A stretch of 64,000 bases of DNA from Anaerolineae bacterium (GCA_016931895.1 JAFGDY010000030.1:1-64000), one strand, 5' to 3'. Positions 49,343 to 59,702 are shown, counted from the stretch's first letter. The notes: generated by a model not told the origin, from the sequence alone. Made by a program: numbers and translations.

Positions 49343-52300
49343 ATGCGCAAGTCAAAAACGCCACCAACCAAAAACAAAGGCGGGGACGCGCACAAAAGCG
49401 TGCGCGGGGGCGCGCGCAAGAGCGTGCGCTACAAACCGCTCGCCCAAAAATATGCCCGCCGGCTGCAAATCATCGCCGACATCAACCAGATTCTTGGCTC
49501 AAATGAGCAAGCGGGCAGCGCCTTGCAGTCCGCGCTGCATCATCTTTTGACCAACCTGGCTTATCCTGCGGCGCAGATTTACCGTCTCTCGCCAACCGGC
49601 AGCGAGTTGTGGTTGTATTTAGAAGTTGGCCCTGGGGCCAAACCCGTTACCCCCAACAAAGATATTTTCTCGGTTGCCGAAGAAAATCCCATTAGCCAGG
49701 CCGCGCGGCAGCGCGAGTCGGTAAACATACCTGATATTTGCCGGGGATCAACCTCGTCCTTTGAACAGAACGGAACAGACACCTCCATCCGTTCAGCCCT
49801 GGCTGTGCCGCTGCAATACGGCCCTACCTTGCTGGGTGTTTTGAATTTACAAAGCGACAAGCCGGACGACTTTGACGAGGCCGATGTTAGCTTTTTAACC
49901 AGCCTGGCCAGCCTGTTTGCCGCAACCATTCAAACCACCCAAACCGTGCAACAATTGCAGAACGACCTGCAAGAAATAGAAATTCTTTACAACCTGCAAC
50001 GCCAGGAAGATTTAATTAAACATGCCGCCCTGGAGGAAACAAAATCGTTAATAGGGTATCAGTACGACGGCCAGGCCATTACCAAAACAGCCGACATCTC
50101 CCCGGCGGCTCAATTGGCCATTGCCAAAAAACAAGAAATGGTTGATACCTTGCAAGATAACGAACATAAGGAATTGATTGCCCCTATCAGGCTTTACGGC
50201 GAAACTATTGGCGTTATTGGCATTGAAGATGCGGCCGACGGCAAGAATTGGGCCGAAGACGATATCAGGCTGCTTGAAGAGGCCACGTCTCAAATAGCCC
50301 TGGCTATTGAAAGCTCGCGTTTATTGCAGCAAACCCAAAAACGCTCCCAAGAATTATCCATTCTGTTTGAAGCCAGCCGCCAGCTTTCCGAAACCGTTGA
50401 TTTGCAGCGCATCTACCAGATTCTGACCGCCCAGATTATCAATTACCTGAACGCCGACATGACCAGGGTGTCATTGCTCAATGCCGCCAGAACCCGATTT
50501 GAAACGGCGGTGCAACAGAGCCGCAACTTGGCCGACGAAATTGTGCTTGAGGCGGCCAGGCCGCGGTTTGAAATCATAAAAGATTCGGCCTCGTTACGAC
50601 GCATCCTGGAACACCCTGAATATATCATCGAACACCTGAACGACCCTCACCTGAACCGAAAGTTGCGCCGCCAACTGGAAACGCAAGCCGATAAAGAGAT
50701 CCAAACGCGAGCGCTCTTTCCCCTGGTGGTGCGGAATAAATTAATTGGCGTTTTGCAGGTTTGCCATTGCCGCCAGCATCGCAATTACACCCAAAACGAA
50801 TTACAATTGGCCCAGGCCATCATCTCTCAGGTTACGGTGGCCATAGAAAATGCGCAACTCTTCCAGCAAACCGAAGCGGCCCTGGCCGAAACTCAGAAGC
50901 TTTATATGGTCAGCCGGGCGTTGGTAGAAAGCACCTCGCTGGAAGATACCTTTAATGTGGTCATCGAAACCATAAAAACTTATGGCATTGACCGGGTGAG
51001 CATTTCGCTGTTGGATGTGTCGCCCGCCGACGCTGTTGAAAGCGTAACCATTGTGGCCAGTTGGGATCGAGAATCCGATAGAATTTTGCCGGTTGGTTCT
51101 AAAATTTCGGCCACGATGTTCTCCCTGGTAGATGCCTCGGCCAAACCCCCCTTCCATCCCTTAATTTCTGAAGACCTCAGAAACCCCGACGGCCAGGACG
51201 AACGGATGGACGACGCTTTCCGTATCTTCATGTATGAGGGTTTGGGCGCCATTACCCTTTTTTCAACGCCTATGTTTTTAGGCACGGAATATAAGGGCGT
51301 GCTTTCCATTTCCACCAGAACCCCCCATCACTACACCGAGCAGGAGGTCCGGGTGTACCAAACCCTGGCCGACCAGACCATTATTGCCATTGAAAATCAT
51401 CGCCTCTTTGAAGCCATCCGCCGCGAACGTGACCAGGCCGCCCTGCTTTACACCATTGGTCAAACCCTAAGCCAGGCCGCGACCATTGACGAGGTTAAGA
51501 AAACTGTTTTAACCTGCACCGCCCCAATAGGCGCTGCTCACGGCGAAGTTTATGTGACCGATGGCGAAGCGTTTCTATCTATGGCCTCAACCATCCCGGA
51601 ACGTCAGAATTTATCACCCGCCGCGGCCCATAATTTAATGCGTTTGATTTTCTCTAATGGCCTTGAGGCCAGGGCGCTGAATACCCGCCAAACCGTTGTC
51701 AGGGATAGTAGTCAGGTAGACTGGGATATTCCGGGTGTGCCGGCCCCGCCGGGCATGCGGGCGATGGCCTGTGCGCCTTTTTACTCCCAGCGCAGCAACT
51801 TGCAGGGAACATTAACCTTTTTTATTACGCAAGAGGAGGGCTTTACCCCGGATCAGATTTCGTTGATGGAATCCTTGGCCATCCAAACGGCCTCCGCCCT
51901 GGAAAATGTCTGGCTGCTACAACAAACCTCTACCGCTTTACGAGAAACCGAAGTTCTGTACCGGGCTGCCGGAGAATTTAACAAGGCGCAACACCCCCAG
52001 GAGTTGTTGGACATCCTGGTTAAAAGCCTGGCGCCCGCAGAAACCCAGACGGAAGTGGATATAGACTACATCGCCCTGACCATGATTTCGGCGCTGGCGG
52101 ATAACGGGGTCCCCGAAAGGCTGGATATTTTGGCCGAGTGGGATAAAACCACGCCCATAGATGAGTGGGCTGCCACTTTTACTATTCCCCTCATCCCCGA
52201 AAACTATTCATTCATCACCCAAACCAGCGCCAACACCCACCATGTCATTTATTTTGACAAGCTGGACGAAAATACCCAGGCCAATATCAATACCTATTTT

Positions 52301-55300
52301 GGCCGGGTTCGGTCCATTTTGGCCGTGCCGCTGGCGGTGGGCCGAAACTGGCTGGGCGTTCTCTTCATCGGCAGCCGTTTAGAGGCGTTTGAATTTAAGC
52401 CGCAACTGATCAACCGGGCCACTACCCTGGCCGGCCAGGTGGCGGTGGTTATTCAAAATCTGCAATTGGTTGAAGAAACGCAGCAAAACCTTTATCATTC
52501 AGAAATATTGTCCCTGTTGAGCCAGGAATTATTGGTGGCCGACCAGGCCCAGGCCATCTACACCCTCAGCCTCGAGGCCATTGCCGCCACCGAACCCGAA
52601 CGGGGCGCCGCCATCTTTATGTACGATGAAATTGAAGGCAGTGTAGAATTGGAAATGGTGGCTATCTGGGATAATCCGTCGTTGCCCGACGGAGTGGAGG
52701 GCTGGCCCGCCATTGCCCCGGGCGCGCGTTTTTCCACCGACGAGTTGGGCCTGGAGCCGCTGCTCAGAACAGGCCAAACGGTTATCTCAGACAAAATTTT
52801 TGAAGACGACCGTTTTACCGAATCCTTACGACAATTGTTGATGTTGATGCAAATTAATAGCCTGGTGGCGGTCCCTATCTGGCTCAACCGCGAAGTCAAC
52901 GGCTTTTTCCTGATTGGAAACTATAAAAAGACCACTTTTTCCGCCGATGCCGTGCGCCTTTACGAAGACATCGCCCGGCAAACGTCGGTGGCCCTGGAGA
53001 ATCATCGCCTCCTGGACGAGGCCCAACATCGGGCTACGCTTCTGCAAACGGCAGCCGAGGTCTCGCAGGCCGCCACCAGTTTTTTGGATTTGGACACCCT
53101 GCTGACCCAAACGGTTGACCTTATCCGCGACCGTTTTGGCTACTATCACGTTTCTATCTTTTTGATTGACGAATACCGGAATTATGCGGTGGTTGAAGCT
53201 TCCACCGGCGAAGTGGGCCGCAAAATGCTGGCCATGCATCACAAGCTAGAAGTAGGCGGCAAGAGCATTGTGGGCACAGCCACCGGCACCGGCAAATCGC
53301 GCATTGCCCTGGACGTGGGCGAGGACGCGGTTTGGTTCAATAATCCCCTCCTGCCCGACACCCACTCCGAAATGGCCCTGCCTCTTATTGCCCGCGGCCA
53401 GGTGATTGGCGCCCTTGACGTGCAGAGCACCAAACGCGGCGCTTTTACCGAGGGTGATATCACCATTTTGCAATCCATGGCCAATCAATTGGCCAACGCC
53501 ATCGAGGCCGCCCGTTCCTTCCAGGAATCGCAAAAAGCTTTGGGCGATGTGCGCAAACTGCACGAATACTATTTGCGCGAGCAGTGGGGCGCTTTCTTAA
53601 AAGAGCAAAAGGCCACCACCGGCTACCGTCTGACCAAAGACGGCTTTGTCGAAACCCCGGCAGATACCTGGTGGCCCGAAATAGACCAGGCCATTGAAAC
53701 CAAACAGCCTATGATCATCTCTCCCCCGCTTGCGGCCACCCAAACCCGGCCAAAGGCATCTGGTTCAAACAAGGATAACGGAACGCAAGACTCAACCCAG
53801 GCCGCCACGCTGATTGCGCCTTTGAGTTTGCAAAATGAAGTGGTGATTGGTGCCCTTGATTTTGAAGTGCCCGATAAAGACAAACTATTGGCCGAAGACA
53901 CCCTGCGCATCATCGAAGCCGTGGCCAACCAGGCCACGCAAGCCATTGAAGCGGCTCGTTTATTTGAACAAACCCAGGCCGCCCGCGAAGAGGCAGAGGC
54001 GCTCTACAAGGTGGGCCGCGCTTTGGTGACGGCTGAAAACGAGCAGGAAATGTATCACACCGTGCTGGACGAATTGCTCTCAACACTGGGCTTAAAACAG
54101 GGTGGGATTCTCTTTTTTGAAGAAGATAGGAAGTTTGGCAAACTCTTCGCCCTCTTTGAAGACGGCAAACCGGCTGAGCCGGGACTGCGTTTTCCCATTG
54201 TGGGCAATCCCTCTTACGAAAGACTCATTGAAACCAAACAACCGCTGGCCATTGAAGATGTAGTTGCCGACCCCCTGGTGGCTACGGTGAGAGACATCAA
54301 CCTGGAGCGCGGTATTGCCTCCCTCTTGCTGGTGCCTATTTTGCTTGAAGACGAGGTGGTTGGGGCCATGGGCGCCGACGCGGTGGGCCAAAAACATGTT
54401 TTCACCGAGTCGGAAATCAACCTGGCCCGGGCCATGGCCGACCAGTTATCCATTATGCTGCAAAACCGCCGCCTGCTGGAAAGAACGCGCCGCGGCGCCG
54501 TGCAATTGCAAACCAGCGCCGATGTGGGCCGGGTGGCTACCTCCATTCTGGATCAGGAGGTAATGTTGGGCGAGGCCGTAGAGCTTATTAGAGACCGCTT
54601 TGGCTTTTACCACGCCCAGGTTTTTTTGATTGACGAATCCGGACGATTTGCGGTGCTGCATAAAAGCACGGGGGCTATCGGTCAGAAATTGTTGGCCTTG
54701 AATCACAAGGTTGCCGTCAGAAGCCCCAACATTATTGGCCAGGCTGCCTTCCAGCGCCGGCCCCTGGTGGTTCGCCATTTGGGGACAAACATGCAACCAG
54801 ACGCCGCTAATCTTGACGTGCCGGAACAACACAAACAATTTCTGCCGGATACCCAGGCCGAATTGGCCGTTCCGCTGCAAGTTGGCGATACCCTGGTGGG
54901 CGTTTTGGACGTGCATAGCACCTCACCGGCCGCCTTCAACCAGGAAGACATTGCCACTATGGAAATTCTGGGCGCGCAGTTGGCTATTGCCACCCAAAAC
55001 GCCCGCGCCTTCCGCGAACAGCAAGAAACAGCGGAACGCCTCAAAGAAATTGATAAACTCAAGACCCAATTTCTGGCCAATATGAGCCACGAACTGCGCA
55101 CCCCGCTCAACTCCATTATCGGTTTTTCGCGCGTTATTCTCAAGGGCATAGACGGCCCCCTGACCGATTTGCAAAAAGCCGACCTGACCTCCATCCATAA
55201 CAGTGGGCAGCACCTTTTGAGTTTGATCAACAACGTGCTGGATGTGTCTAAAATTGAGGCCGGTAAAATGGAACTCAATTTTGAGGAAGTGGAGGTTGAA

Positions 55301-56563
55301 CCCATCATCAAGGGCGTGATGTCAACCGCCAAAGCCCTGGTCAAAGATAAGCCGGTAGAATTGCTGCAAGAAGTGCCGGATAATTTGGCCCCGGTTTGGG
55401 CCGATCCCACCCGGCTGCGCCAGATTATCCTCAACCTGGTATCTAATGCCTGCAAATTCACCGATGAAGGAGAGATAACGTTGCGCGCTTTCACCGACAA
55501 TGAAAAATTAACGGTGACGGTGTCTGATACCGGCATTGGCATTCCGCAAGAAAAATTGGAAACCGTCTTTGAAGAATTTACCCAGGTTGACGCCAGCACC
55601 ACGCGCAAGGTGGGCGGCACCGGGCTGGGCTTACCCATCAGCCGCCACTTTGTGGAAATGCATAAAGGACATATTTGGGTGGAGAGTACCTTGGGCTATG
55701 GTTCAACGTTTAGCTTCTCTATCCCCCTGTCCCCAACCGAGGAGCAGGCGGAAGAAAAAATCCCGGAGAATCCGGCAGCGCACGATGACCAGGATGGTGC
55801 AGGCAAAGTGATTGTGGCCATTGACGATGATCCTAATGTCATCGGCCTGTACCGGCGTTTTTTGGAAAAGCAGGGTTATGAAGTAATTGGCATCCAGAGC
55901 AGCAAAGATGTTATCCCTGAAATCAAAGAACATAACCCCTTAGCCATTCTGCTGGATGTGCTCATGCCTGAAAAAGATGGGTGGGGCGTGCTTAGAGAAT
56001 TAAAAGAGAACGCCTTTACCAAAAACATTCCGGTGGTTATCTGTAGCATTGTCAGCGATAAAAACCGGGGCTTTTCTTTAGGCGCCGCCGATTACCTGAC
56101 CAAACCCATTGTTGAAGACGATCTGGTCAGCGCGCTCAAATACGTGGACCAACAAGGCAAAGACCAAATCAAAGTACTGGTCATTGACGACGAAGCCGAC
56201 GATGTTCTCCTGATCCGCCGGATCCTGGAGGCGCAGCCCAATTACAGCATTTTGGCGGCCAGCGATGGGAAAGAAGGTTTAGAATTGGTGGAAAGCCAGA
56301 ACCCGGACCTGATCATTCTTGATTTGACCATGCCGGAAATGGATGGCTTTACGGTGGTTGAAAAACTGAAGAATAATGAAAAAACCCGCGCCATTCCCAT
56401 TATTATTGTCAGCGCCAAAGAGCTGACCGCCAAAGAGCACCAATTTTTAATGGGACAGGTAGAGGTGTTATTGCAAAAGGGCCTGTTTAGCGAAACCGAA
56501 CTCCTGGAAGATGTGGGGCAGGCCCTTAAGCAGATTCATCAACACAAAGAGTTGGCCCTGTAA
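49343..56563 (+). CDS. giant hybrid histidine kinase with eleven GAF-like domains and two receivers
   Basis: 2406 residues. A basic N-terminus (RKSKTPPTKNKGGDAHKS) is followed by GAF or GAF-like domains at about 38-196, 211-326, 338-505, 516-686, 700-858, 870-1043, 1053-1223, 1231-1391, 1396-1543, 1551-1713 and 1720-1890. The second and ninth are shortened or divergent. HisKA has SHELRTP with phospho-acceptor His1916; HATPase_c has NLVSNACKF, DTGIGIP and GGTGLGLPIS. Two receivers follow, with Asp2205 (LLDVLMPEKDG) and Asp2327 (LILDLTMPEMDG). The last receiver ends in VLLQKG instead of the usual KP motif. There is no membrane segment, so it is cytosolic. It sits 31 bp after the single-GAF gene and 31 bp before the threonine synthase fusion. 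Confidence 0.93.
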   Translation: MRKSKTPPTKNKGGDAHKSVRGGARKSVRYKPLAQKYARRLQIIADINQILGSNEQAGSALQSALHHLLTNLAYPAAQIYRLSPTGSELWLYLEVGPGAKPVTPNKDIFSVAEENPISQAARQRESVNIPDICRGSTSSFEQNGTDTSIRSALAVPLQYGPTLLGVLNLQSDKPDDFDEADVSFLTSLASLFAATIQTTQTVQQLQNDLQEIEILYNLQRQEDLIKHAALEETKSLIGYQYDGQAITKTADISPAAQLAIAKKQEMVDTLQDNEHKELIAPIRLYGETIGVIGIEDAADGKNWAEDDIRLLEEATSQIALAIESSRLLQQTQKRSQELSILFEASRQLSETVDLQRIYQILTAQIINYLNADMTRVSLLNAARTRFETAVQQSRNLADEIVLEAARPRFEIIKDSASLRRILEHPEYIIEHLNDPHLNRKLRRQLETQADKEIQTRALFPLVVRNKLIGVLQVCHCRQHRNYTQNELQLAQAIISQVTVAIENAQLFQQTEAALAETQKLYMVSRALVESTSLEDTFNVVIETIKTYGIDRVSISLLDVSPADAVESVTIVASWDRESDRILPVGSKISATMFSLVDASAKPPFHPLISEDLRNPDGQDERMDDAFRIFMYEGLGAITLFSTPMFLGTEYKGVLSISTRTPHHYTEQEVRVYQTLADQTIIAIENHRLFEAIRRERDQAALLYTIGQTLSQAATIDEVKKTVLTCTAPIGAAHGEVYVTDGEAFLSMASTIPERQNLSPAAAHNLMRLIFSNGLEARALNTRQTVVRDSSQVDWDIPGVPAPPGMRAMACAPFYSQRSNLQGTLTFFITQEEGFTPDQISLMESLAIQTASALENVWLLQQTSTALRETEVLYRAAGEFNKAQHPQELLDILVKSLAPAETQTEVDIDYIALTMISALADNGVPERLDILAEWDKTTPIDEWAATFTIPLIPENYSFITQTSANTHHVIYFDKLDENTQANINTYFGRVRSILAVPLAVGRNWLGVLFIGSRLEAFEFKPQLINRATTLAGQVAVVIQNLQLVEETQQNLYHSEILSLLSQELLVADQAQAIYTLSLEAIAATEPERGAAIFMYDEIEGSVELEMVAIWDNPSLPDGVEGWPAIAPGARFSTDELGLEPLLRTGQTVISDKIFEDDRFTESLRQLLMLMQINSLVAVPIWLNREVNGFFLIGNYKKTTFSADAVRLYEDIARQTSVALENHRLLDEAQHRATLLQTAAEVSQAATSFLDLDTLLTQTVDLIRDRFGYYHVSIFLIDEYRNYAVVEASTGEVGRKMLAMHHKLEVGGKSIVGTATGTGKSRIALDVGEDAVWFNNPLLPDTHSEMALPLIARGQVIGALDVQSTKRGAFTEGDITILQSMANQLANAIEAARSFQESQKALGDVRKLHEYYLREQWGAFLKEQKATTGYRLTKDGFVETPADTWWPEIDQAIETKQPMIISPPLAATQTRPKASGSNKDNGTQDSTQAATLIAPLSLQNEVVIGALDFEVPDKDKLLAEDTLRIIEAVANQATQAIEAARLFEQTQAAREEAEALYKVGRALVTAENEQEMYHTVLDELLSTLGLKQGGILFFEEDRKFGKLFALFEDGKPAEPGLRFPIVGNPSYERLIETKQPLAIEDVVADPLVATVRDINLERGIASLLLVPILLEDEVVGAMGADAVGQKHVFTESEINLARAMADQLSIMLQNRRLLERTRRGAVQLQTSADVGRVATSILDQEVMLGEAVELIRDRFGFYHAQVFLIDESGRFAVLHKSTGAIGQKLLALNHKVAVRSPNIIGQAAFQRRPLVVRHLGTNMQPDAANLDVPEQHKQFLPDTQAELAVPLQVGDTLVGVLDVHSTSPAAFNQEDIATMEILGAQLAIATQNARAFREQQETAERLKEIDKLKTQFLANMSHELRTPLNSIIGFSRVILKGIDGPLTDLQKADLTSIHNSGQHLLSLINNVLDVSKIEAGKMELNFEEVEVEPIIKGVMSTAKALVKDKPVELLQEVPDNLAPVWADPTRLRQIILNLVSNACKFTDEGEITLRAFTDNEKLTVTVSDTGIGIPQEKLETVFEEFTQVDASTTRKVGGTGLGLPISRHFVEMHKGHIWVESTLGYGSTFSFSIPLSPTEEQAEEKIPENPAAHDDQDGAGKVIVAIDDDPNVIGLYRRFLEKQGYEVIGIQSSKDVIPEIKEHNPLAILLDVLMPEKDGWGVLRELKENAFTKNIPVVICSIVSDKNRGFSLGAADYLTKPIVEDDLVSALKYVDQQGKDQIKVLVIDDEADDVLLIRRILEAQPNYSILAASDGKEGLELVESQNPDLIILDLTMPEMDGFTVVEKLKNNEKTRAIPIIIVSAKELTAKEHQFLMGQVEVLLQKGLFSETELLEDVGQALKQIHQHKELAL

Positions 56564-56594
56564 GTAACAATCTTATTGTTAAGCGAGTAAGCCC

Positions 56595-58280
56595 GTGTCT
56601 AAACGATTTTCTTATCAATGTCCTAAATGTGGCCACAGCCAGGTCTATAAAACGTTGGCGGAAGCCTGTCCAGAGTGCGGAGGGGATTGGCTTGATTTTA
56701 TTTATGATTTAAATGAAACCGTTGCTACCTGGCAGCGGGAGTTGCCGCTCCGGGACCGGACCATGTGGCGGTATTGGGAGCTGTTGCCCCTGCTCAATGA
56801 AAGCAATATTGTTTCTATGGGCGAAGGTTGGACCCCGCTGCTGCACGCCGAAAATCTGGGTTCTATGTTGCGGCATGGCAATCTTTTTATCAAAGACGAA
56901 AGGCAAGGCCCCACCGCCTCTTTTAAAGACCGGCAGGCCTCTCTGGCCCTTTCTGTGCTCAAGGAAAATGATTTAAAGGAGATGGTGGTGGCCTCTACCG
57001 GCAATGTGGCTATTTCTTATTCAGCCTATTGCGCCCGCGCCGGGGTAAAGTTATGGGCCTTTTTGGATAGCGATGTGCCTCACGAAAAAATGCGTGAGGT
57101 TACGCTCTATGGCACCGAAGTGATCAAAGTATCCAGCAGCTATGATCGCACCAAGCAGGTGGCCGCCCAATTCGCCCAACATCGAAACCTGTTTCTGGAT
57201 AAGGGCATCCGGGGCGTGGCCGCCAGAGAAGCCATGAAAACCATTGCCTTTGAAATTGCCGAGCAGTTGGGGCGTAAGCTGAACATGGGCTGGACCGCGC
57301 CGGATTGGTATATCCAGGCCGTTAGCGGCGGAATGGGGCCGATTGGCGTTTGGCGCGGGTTTCACCAATTATACGAGATGGGCCTGGTTAAAAAAATACC
57401 TAAATTGGCCGTTATCCAAACCGCCGGCTGCTCCCCCATGGTCAACAGTTTTCACAAAGGGCTGGAAATTTGCGAAATTGTTGATAATCCGTCCAGCATT
57501 ATCAATGTTCTGGCCACCGGCAATCCCGGCCCGGCCTATCCTTACTTGCGCCGTCTTGTGCTTACGCATGGCGGGGCTTTTGTTAAAGTAGACGACCAAG
57601 CTTCTTTCAGAGCCATGCGGGTGATGGCCCAATTAGAAGGCTTATCTATGGAACCGGCGGCGGCGGTGGCCTGCGCCGGGCTGGTGCAAATGATCCAAAA
57701 TGGCCTCATCCAGCCCAACGAGGTGGTGGTGGTTAACGCCTCCGGTCACACCTTCCCGGTGGAAAAACAAATTCTGGAAAACGAAATTGTCAAAAGCCAC
57801 ACCCGGGTTCAGGAACTGGAAAAAGAGGTAGTGGAAGGAGAACAACCGGATACCATTCATCTGCGCCAGGAGGGCCTGTTAACGGCCCTGGAACGCCTGG
57901 ACGACCGCGTGCAGAGCGTGGCCATTATTGAAGACGAACCCGACGCCCGCATTTTGCTGCGCCGCATTTTGCAGCACAATAAGCGGCAATATAGAATTTT
58001 TGAAGCCCCCGACGGCGTCAGCGGCATCTCGCTGATTCGTGCAGAACGGCCTGATCTGGTATTATTAGATTTAATGATGCCCGAACTGGATGGGTTTTCG
58101 GTGCTGGATACCATCAAGGCTGATAGAGATTTGCGCAACATCCCCGTGATTGTGATTACGGCCAAAGATTTGACCAGAGAAGATTACGAACGCCTGTCGG
58201 GGCGAGTTGAATCGCTGTTGCAAAAGGGGATGTTTATGGAAGAGGAACTTTTTGAAAGTATCAGTGATGTGCTAGAATAA
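56595..58280 (+). CDS. threonine synthase fused to a response-regulator receiver
   Basis: 561 residues from a GTG. Residues 1-30 are a zinc ribbon (Cys9, 12, 25, 28: CPKCG ... CPECGG). Residues 60-400 are a threonine-synthase-type PLP enzyme: GEGWTPLLHAENLG, TASFKDRQASLAL with Schiff-base Lys111, VASTGNVAISYSAYCARAG and the phosphate-binding region AVSGGMGPIGVWRGF. After a charged helix (about 402-440) comes a full receiver domain (about 440-561) with acidic pocket VAIIEDEPDARILL and phospho-acceptor Asp492 (LLDLMMPELDG). The receiver C-terminus (RVESLLQKGMFMEEELFESI) matches the last receiver of the adjacent giant kinase. Whether it still makes threonine from phosphohomoserine is open. Confidence 0.93.
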   Translation: MSKRFSYQCPKCGHSQVYKTLAEACPECGGDWLDFIYDLNETVATWQRELPLRDRTMWRYWELLPLLNESNIVSMGEGWTPLLHAENLGSMLRHGNLFIKDERQGPTASFKDRQASLALSVLKENDLKEMVVASTGNVAISYSAYCARAGVKLWAFLDSDVPHEKMREVTLYGTEVIKVSSSYDRTKQVAAQFAQHRNLFLDKGIRGVAAREAMKTIAFEIAEQLGRKLNMGWTAPDWYIQAVSGGMGPIGVWRGFHQLYEMGLVKKIPKLAVIQTAGCSPMVNSFHKGLEICEIVDNPSSIINVLATGNPGPAYPYLRRLVLTHGGAFVKVDDQASFRAMRVMAQLEGLSMEPAAAVACAGLVQMIQNGLIQPNEVVVVNASGHTFPVEKQILENEIVKSHTRVQELEKEVVEGEQPDTIHLRQEGLLTALERLDDRVQSVAIIEDEPDARILLRRILQHNKRQYRIFEAPDGVSGISLIRAERPDLVLLDLMMPELDGFSVLDTIKADRDLRNIPVIVITAKDLTREDYERLSGRVESLLQKGMFMEEELFESISDVLE

Positions 58281-58328
58281 TAAAGCGCATTAGTTTGGGG
58301 TGGCAAAAAATAGGCGGTAGACAGGTAA

Positions 58329-59702
58329 ATGGGGCTATTCCCTGGCTACCGTTTGCTATTTGGAGATACCGCATTGGCAAAACAAAAACGTGCTGATGGG
58401 TCAGGCCAGAAAAAAATATTATATATTGATGACGACCCGATTAATCGGTCTCTTATCAGCCGGTTGTTGACCAGTTACAACTTTAAGGTGCTGGAAGCGC
58501 AAACCGGCCTTGAAGGCATTACCATTGCCCGCAACGAAACGCCCGATTTGATCCTTATGGACATCAATATGCCGGGCCTCGACGGCCATGAAACCACCAC
58601 CCGCATGCGAAGCCTGCCGCTGCTGGAAAAAATTCCCATTGTGGCCGTAACGGCCCGCACCACCACCGGCGAGCGAGAGTTGGCCCTGGCCGCGGGCTGC
58701 GATGGTTACATTCCCAAACCCATTGACGTTGACCAATTTCCCGAGCAGGTGATTACTTACCTGGACGGTTACCGGGACACCATTTCGGCCACCCAACGAG
58801 AGTATTACCTGGGGCAATACAGCCAAAAATTGGTGGAGCGTTTGGAAGCCAAAATTGTAGAACTGGAAGAAGCCAACCGGCGGCTGCAAAAAACCGATAA
58901 ACTGAAATCCGACTTCATTACCCTCACCGCCCACGAATTCAGAACACCCATCACCCTGGTTTATGGTTACGCCCGTTTATTGCATACCACCGTTCAAGAA
59001 TCTGGCCGGGAAGACCTGACCCAGGGCACCATTGGCGAACTGACCGACCGAATTAGCCAGGCCGTGCAGCGTTTGAACGAGGCCGTCAACGATATTCTCA
59101 ATATTTCTCTCATTGAATCCGATGAAATGCGCCTGGATACCCGGCCCATCAACCTGGCCAAAATAATCAATGCCGCCCTGCAAGAGTTGGCCCCCGCCGA
59201 ACATGGCCGCGATTTGAATATCACGCTTGAAAATTTAGACACCCTGCCCTCGGTTAAAGGTGATGCGGAACGGCTCCAACAGGCATTTTGGAATTTGCTC
59301 AGCAACGCCATAAAATTTACGCCCGACGGCGGCTCAATTGTGATCAAAGGCCGGATAACCGATTCCCTTTCTTCCGAGTTTGCCGCCGCTCCCGCCGCGC
59401 CCCTGCCATTTAAAACCCCCAAAGAGGGCAAATGGATTATTATTTCCATTAAAGATAGCGGCATTGGCATTGACCCCTCTGAACAAAAAGAAATTTTTGA
59501 ACACTTCTACATTGTTGGCAATACAGATTACCACACCAGCAGTAAAACCGCCTTTGGCGGCGGCGGAATGGGGCTGGGCCTGCCTATTGCCTGCGGGATT
59601 GTCAAAGGCCACGGAGGCCGAATATGGGTTGAGAGCGCGGGCCGCGATGTAGAAAAAAATCTGGGCAGCACTTTTTACGTACTCCTGCCGCTCAGAAATT
59701 GA
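58329..59702 (+). CDS. receiver-histidine kinase hybrid
   Basis: 457 residues from the ATG at 58329; a TTG at 58374 with GGAG 8 bases upstream may be the true start, giving 442. N-terminal REC domain: ILYIDDDPINRSLI, LILMDINMPGLDGHET (phospho-acceptor Asp, about 77), IVAVTART and GYIPKPIDVDQFPEQ. A coiled coil (KLVERLEAKIVELEEANRRLQ) leads to HisKA with TAHEFRTPITLVYGYARLL and to HATPase_c with NLLSNAIKFTPDGGS, DSGIGID and GGGGMGLGLPIA. A receiver placed before the kinase suggests its activity is switched by another kinase, probably the giant one. Confidence 0.93.
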   Translation: MGLFPGYRLLFGDTALAKQKRADGSGQKKILYIDDDPINRSLISRLLTSYNFKVLEAQTGLEGITIARNETPDLILMDINMPGLDGHETTTRMRSLPLLEKIPIVAVTARTTTGERELALAAGCDGYIPKPIDVDQFPEQVITYLDGYRDTISATQREYYLGQYSQKLVERLEAKIVELEEANRRLQKTDKLKSDFITLTAHEFRTPITLVYGYARLLHTTVQESGREDLTQGTIGELTDRISQAVQRLNEAVNDILNISLIESDEMRLDTRPINLAKIINAALQELAPAEHGRDLNITLENLDTLPSVKGDAERLQQAFWNLLSNAIKFTPDGGSIVIKGRITDSLSSEFAAAPAAPLPFKTPKEGKWIIISIKDSGIGIDPSEQKEIFEHFYIVGNTDYHTSSKTAFGGGGMGLGLPIACGIVKGHGGRIWVESAGRDVEKNLGSTFYVLLPLRN

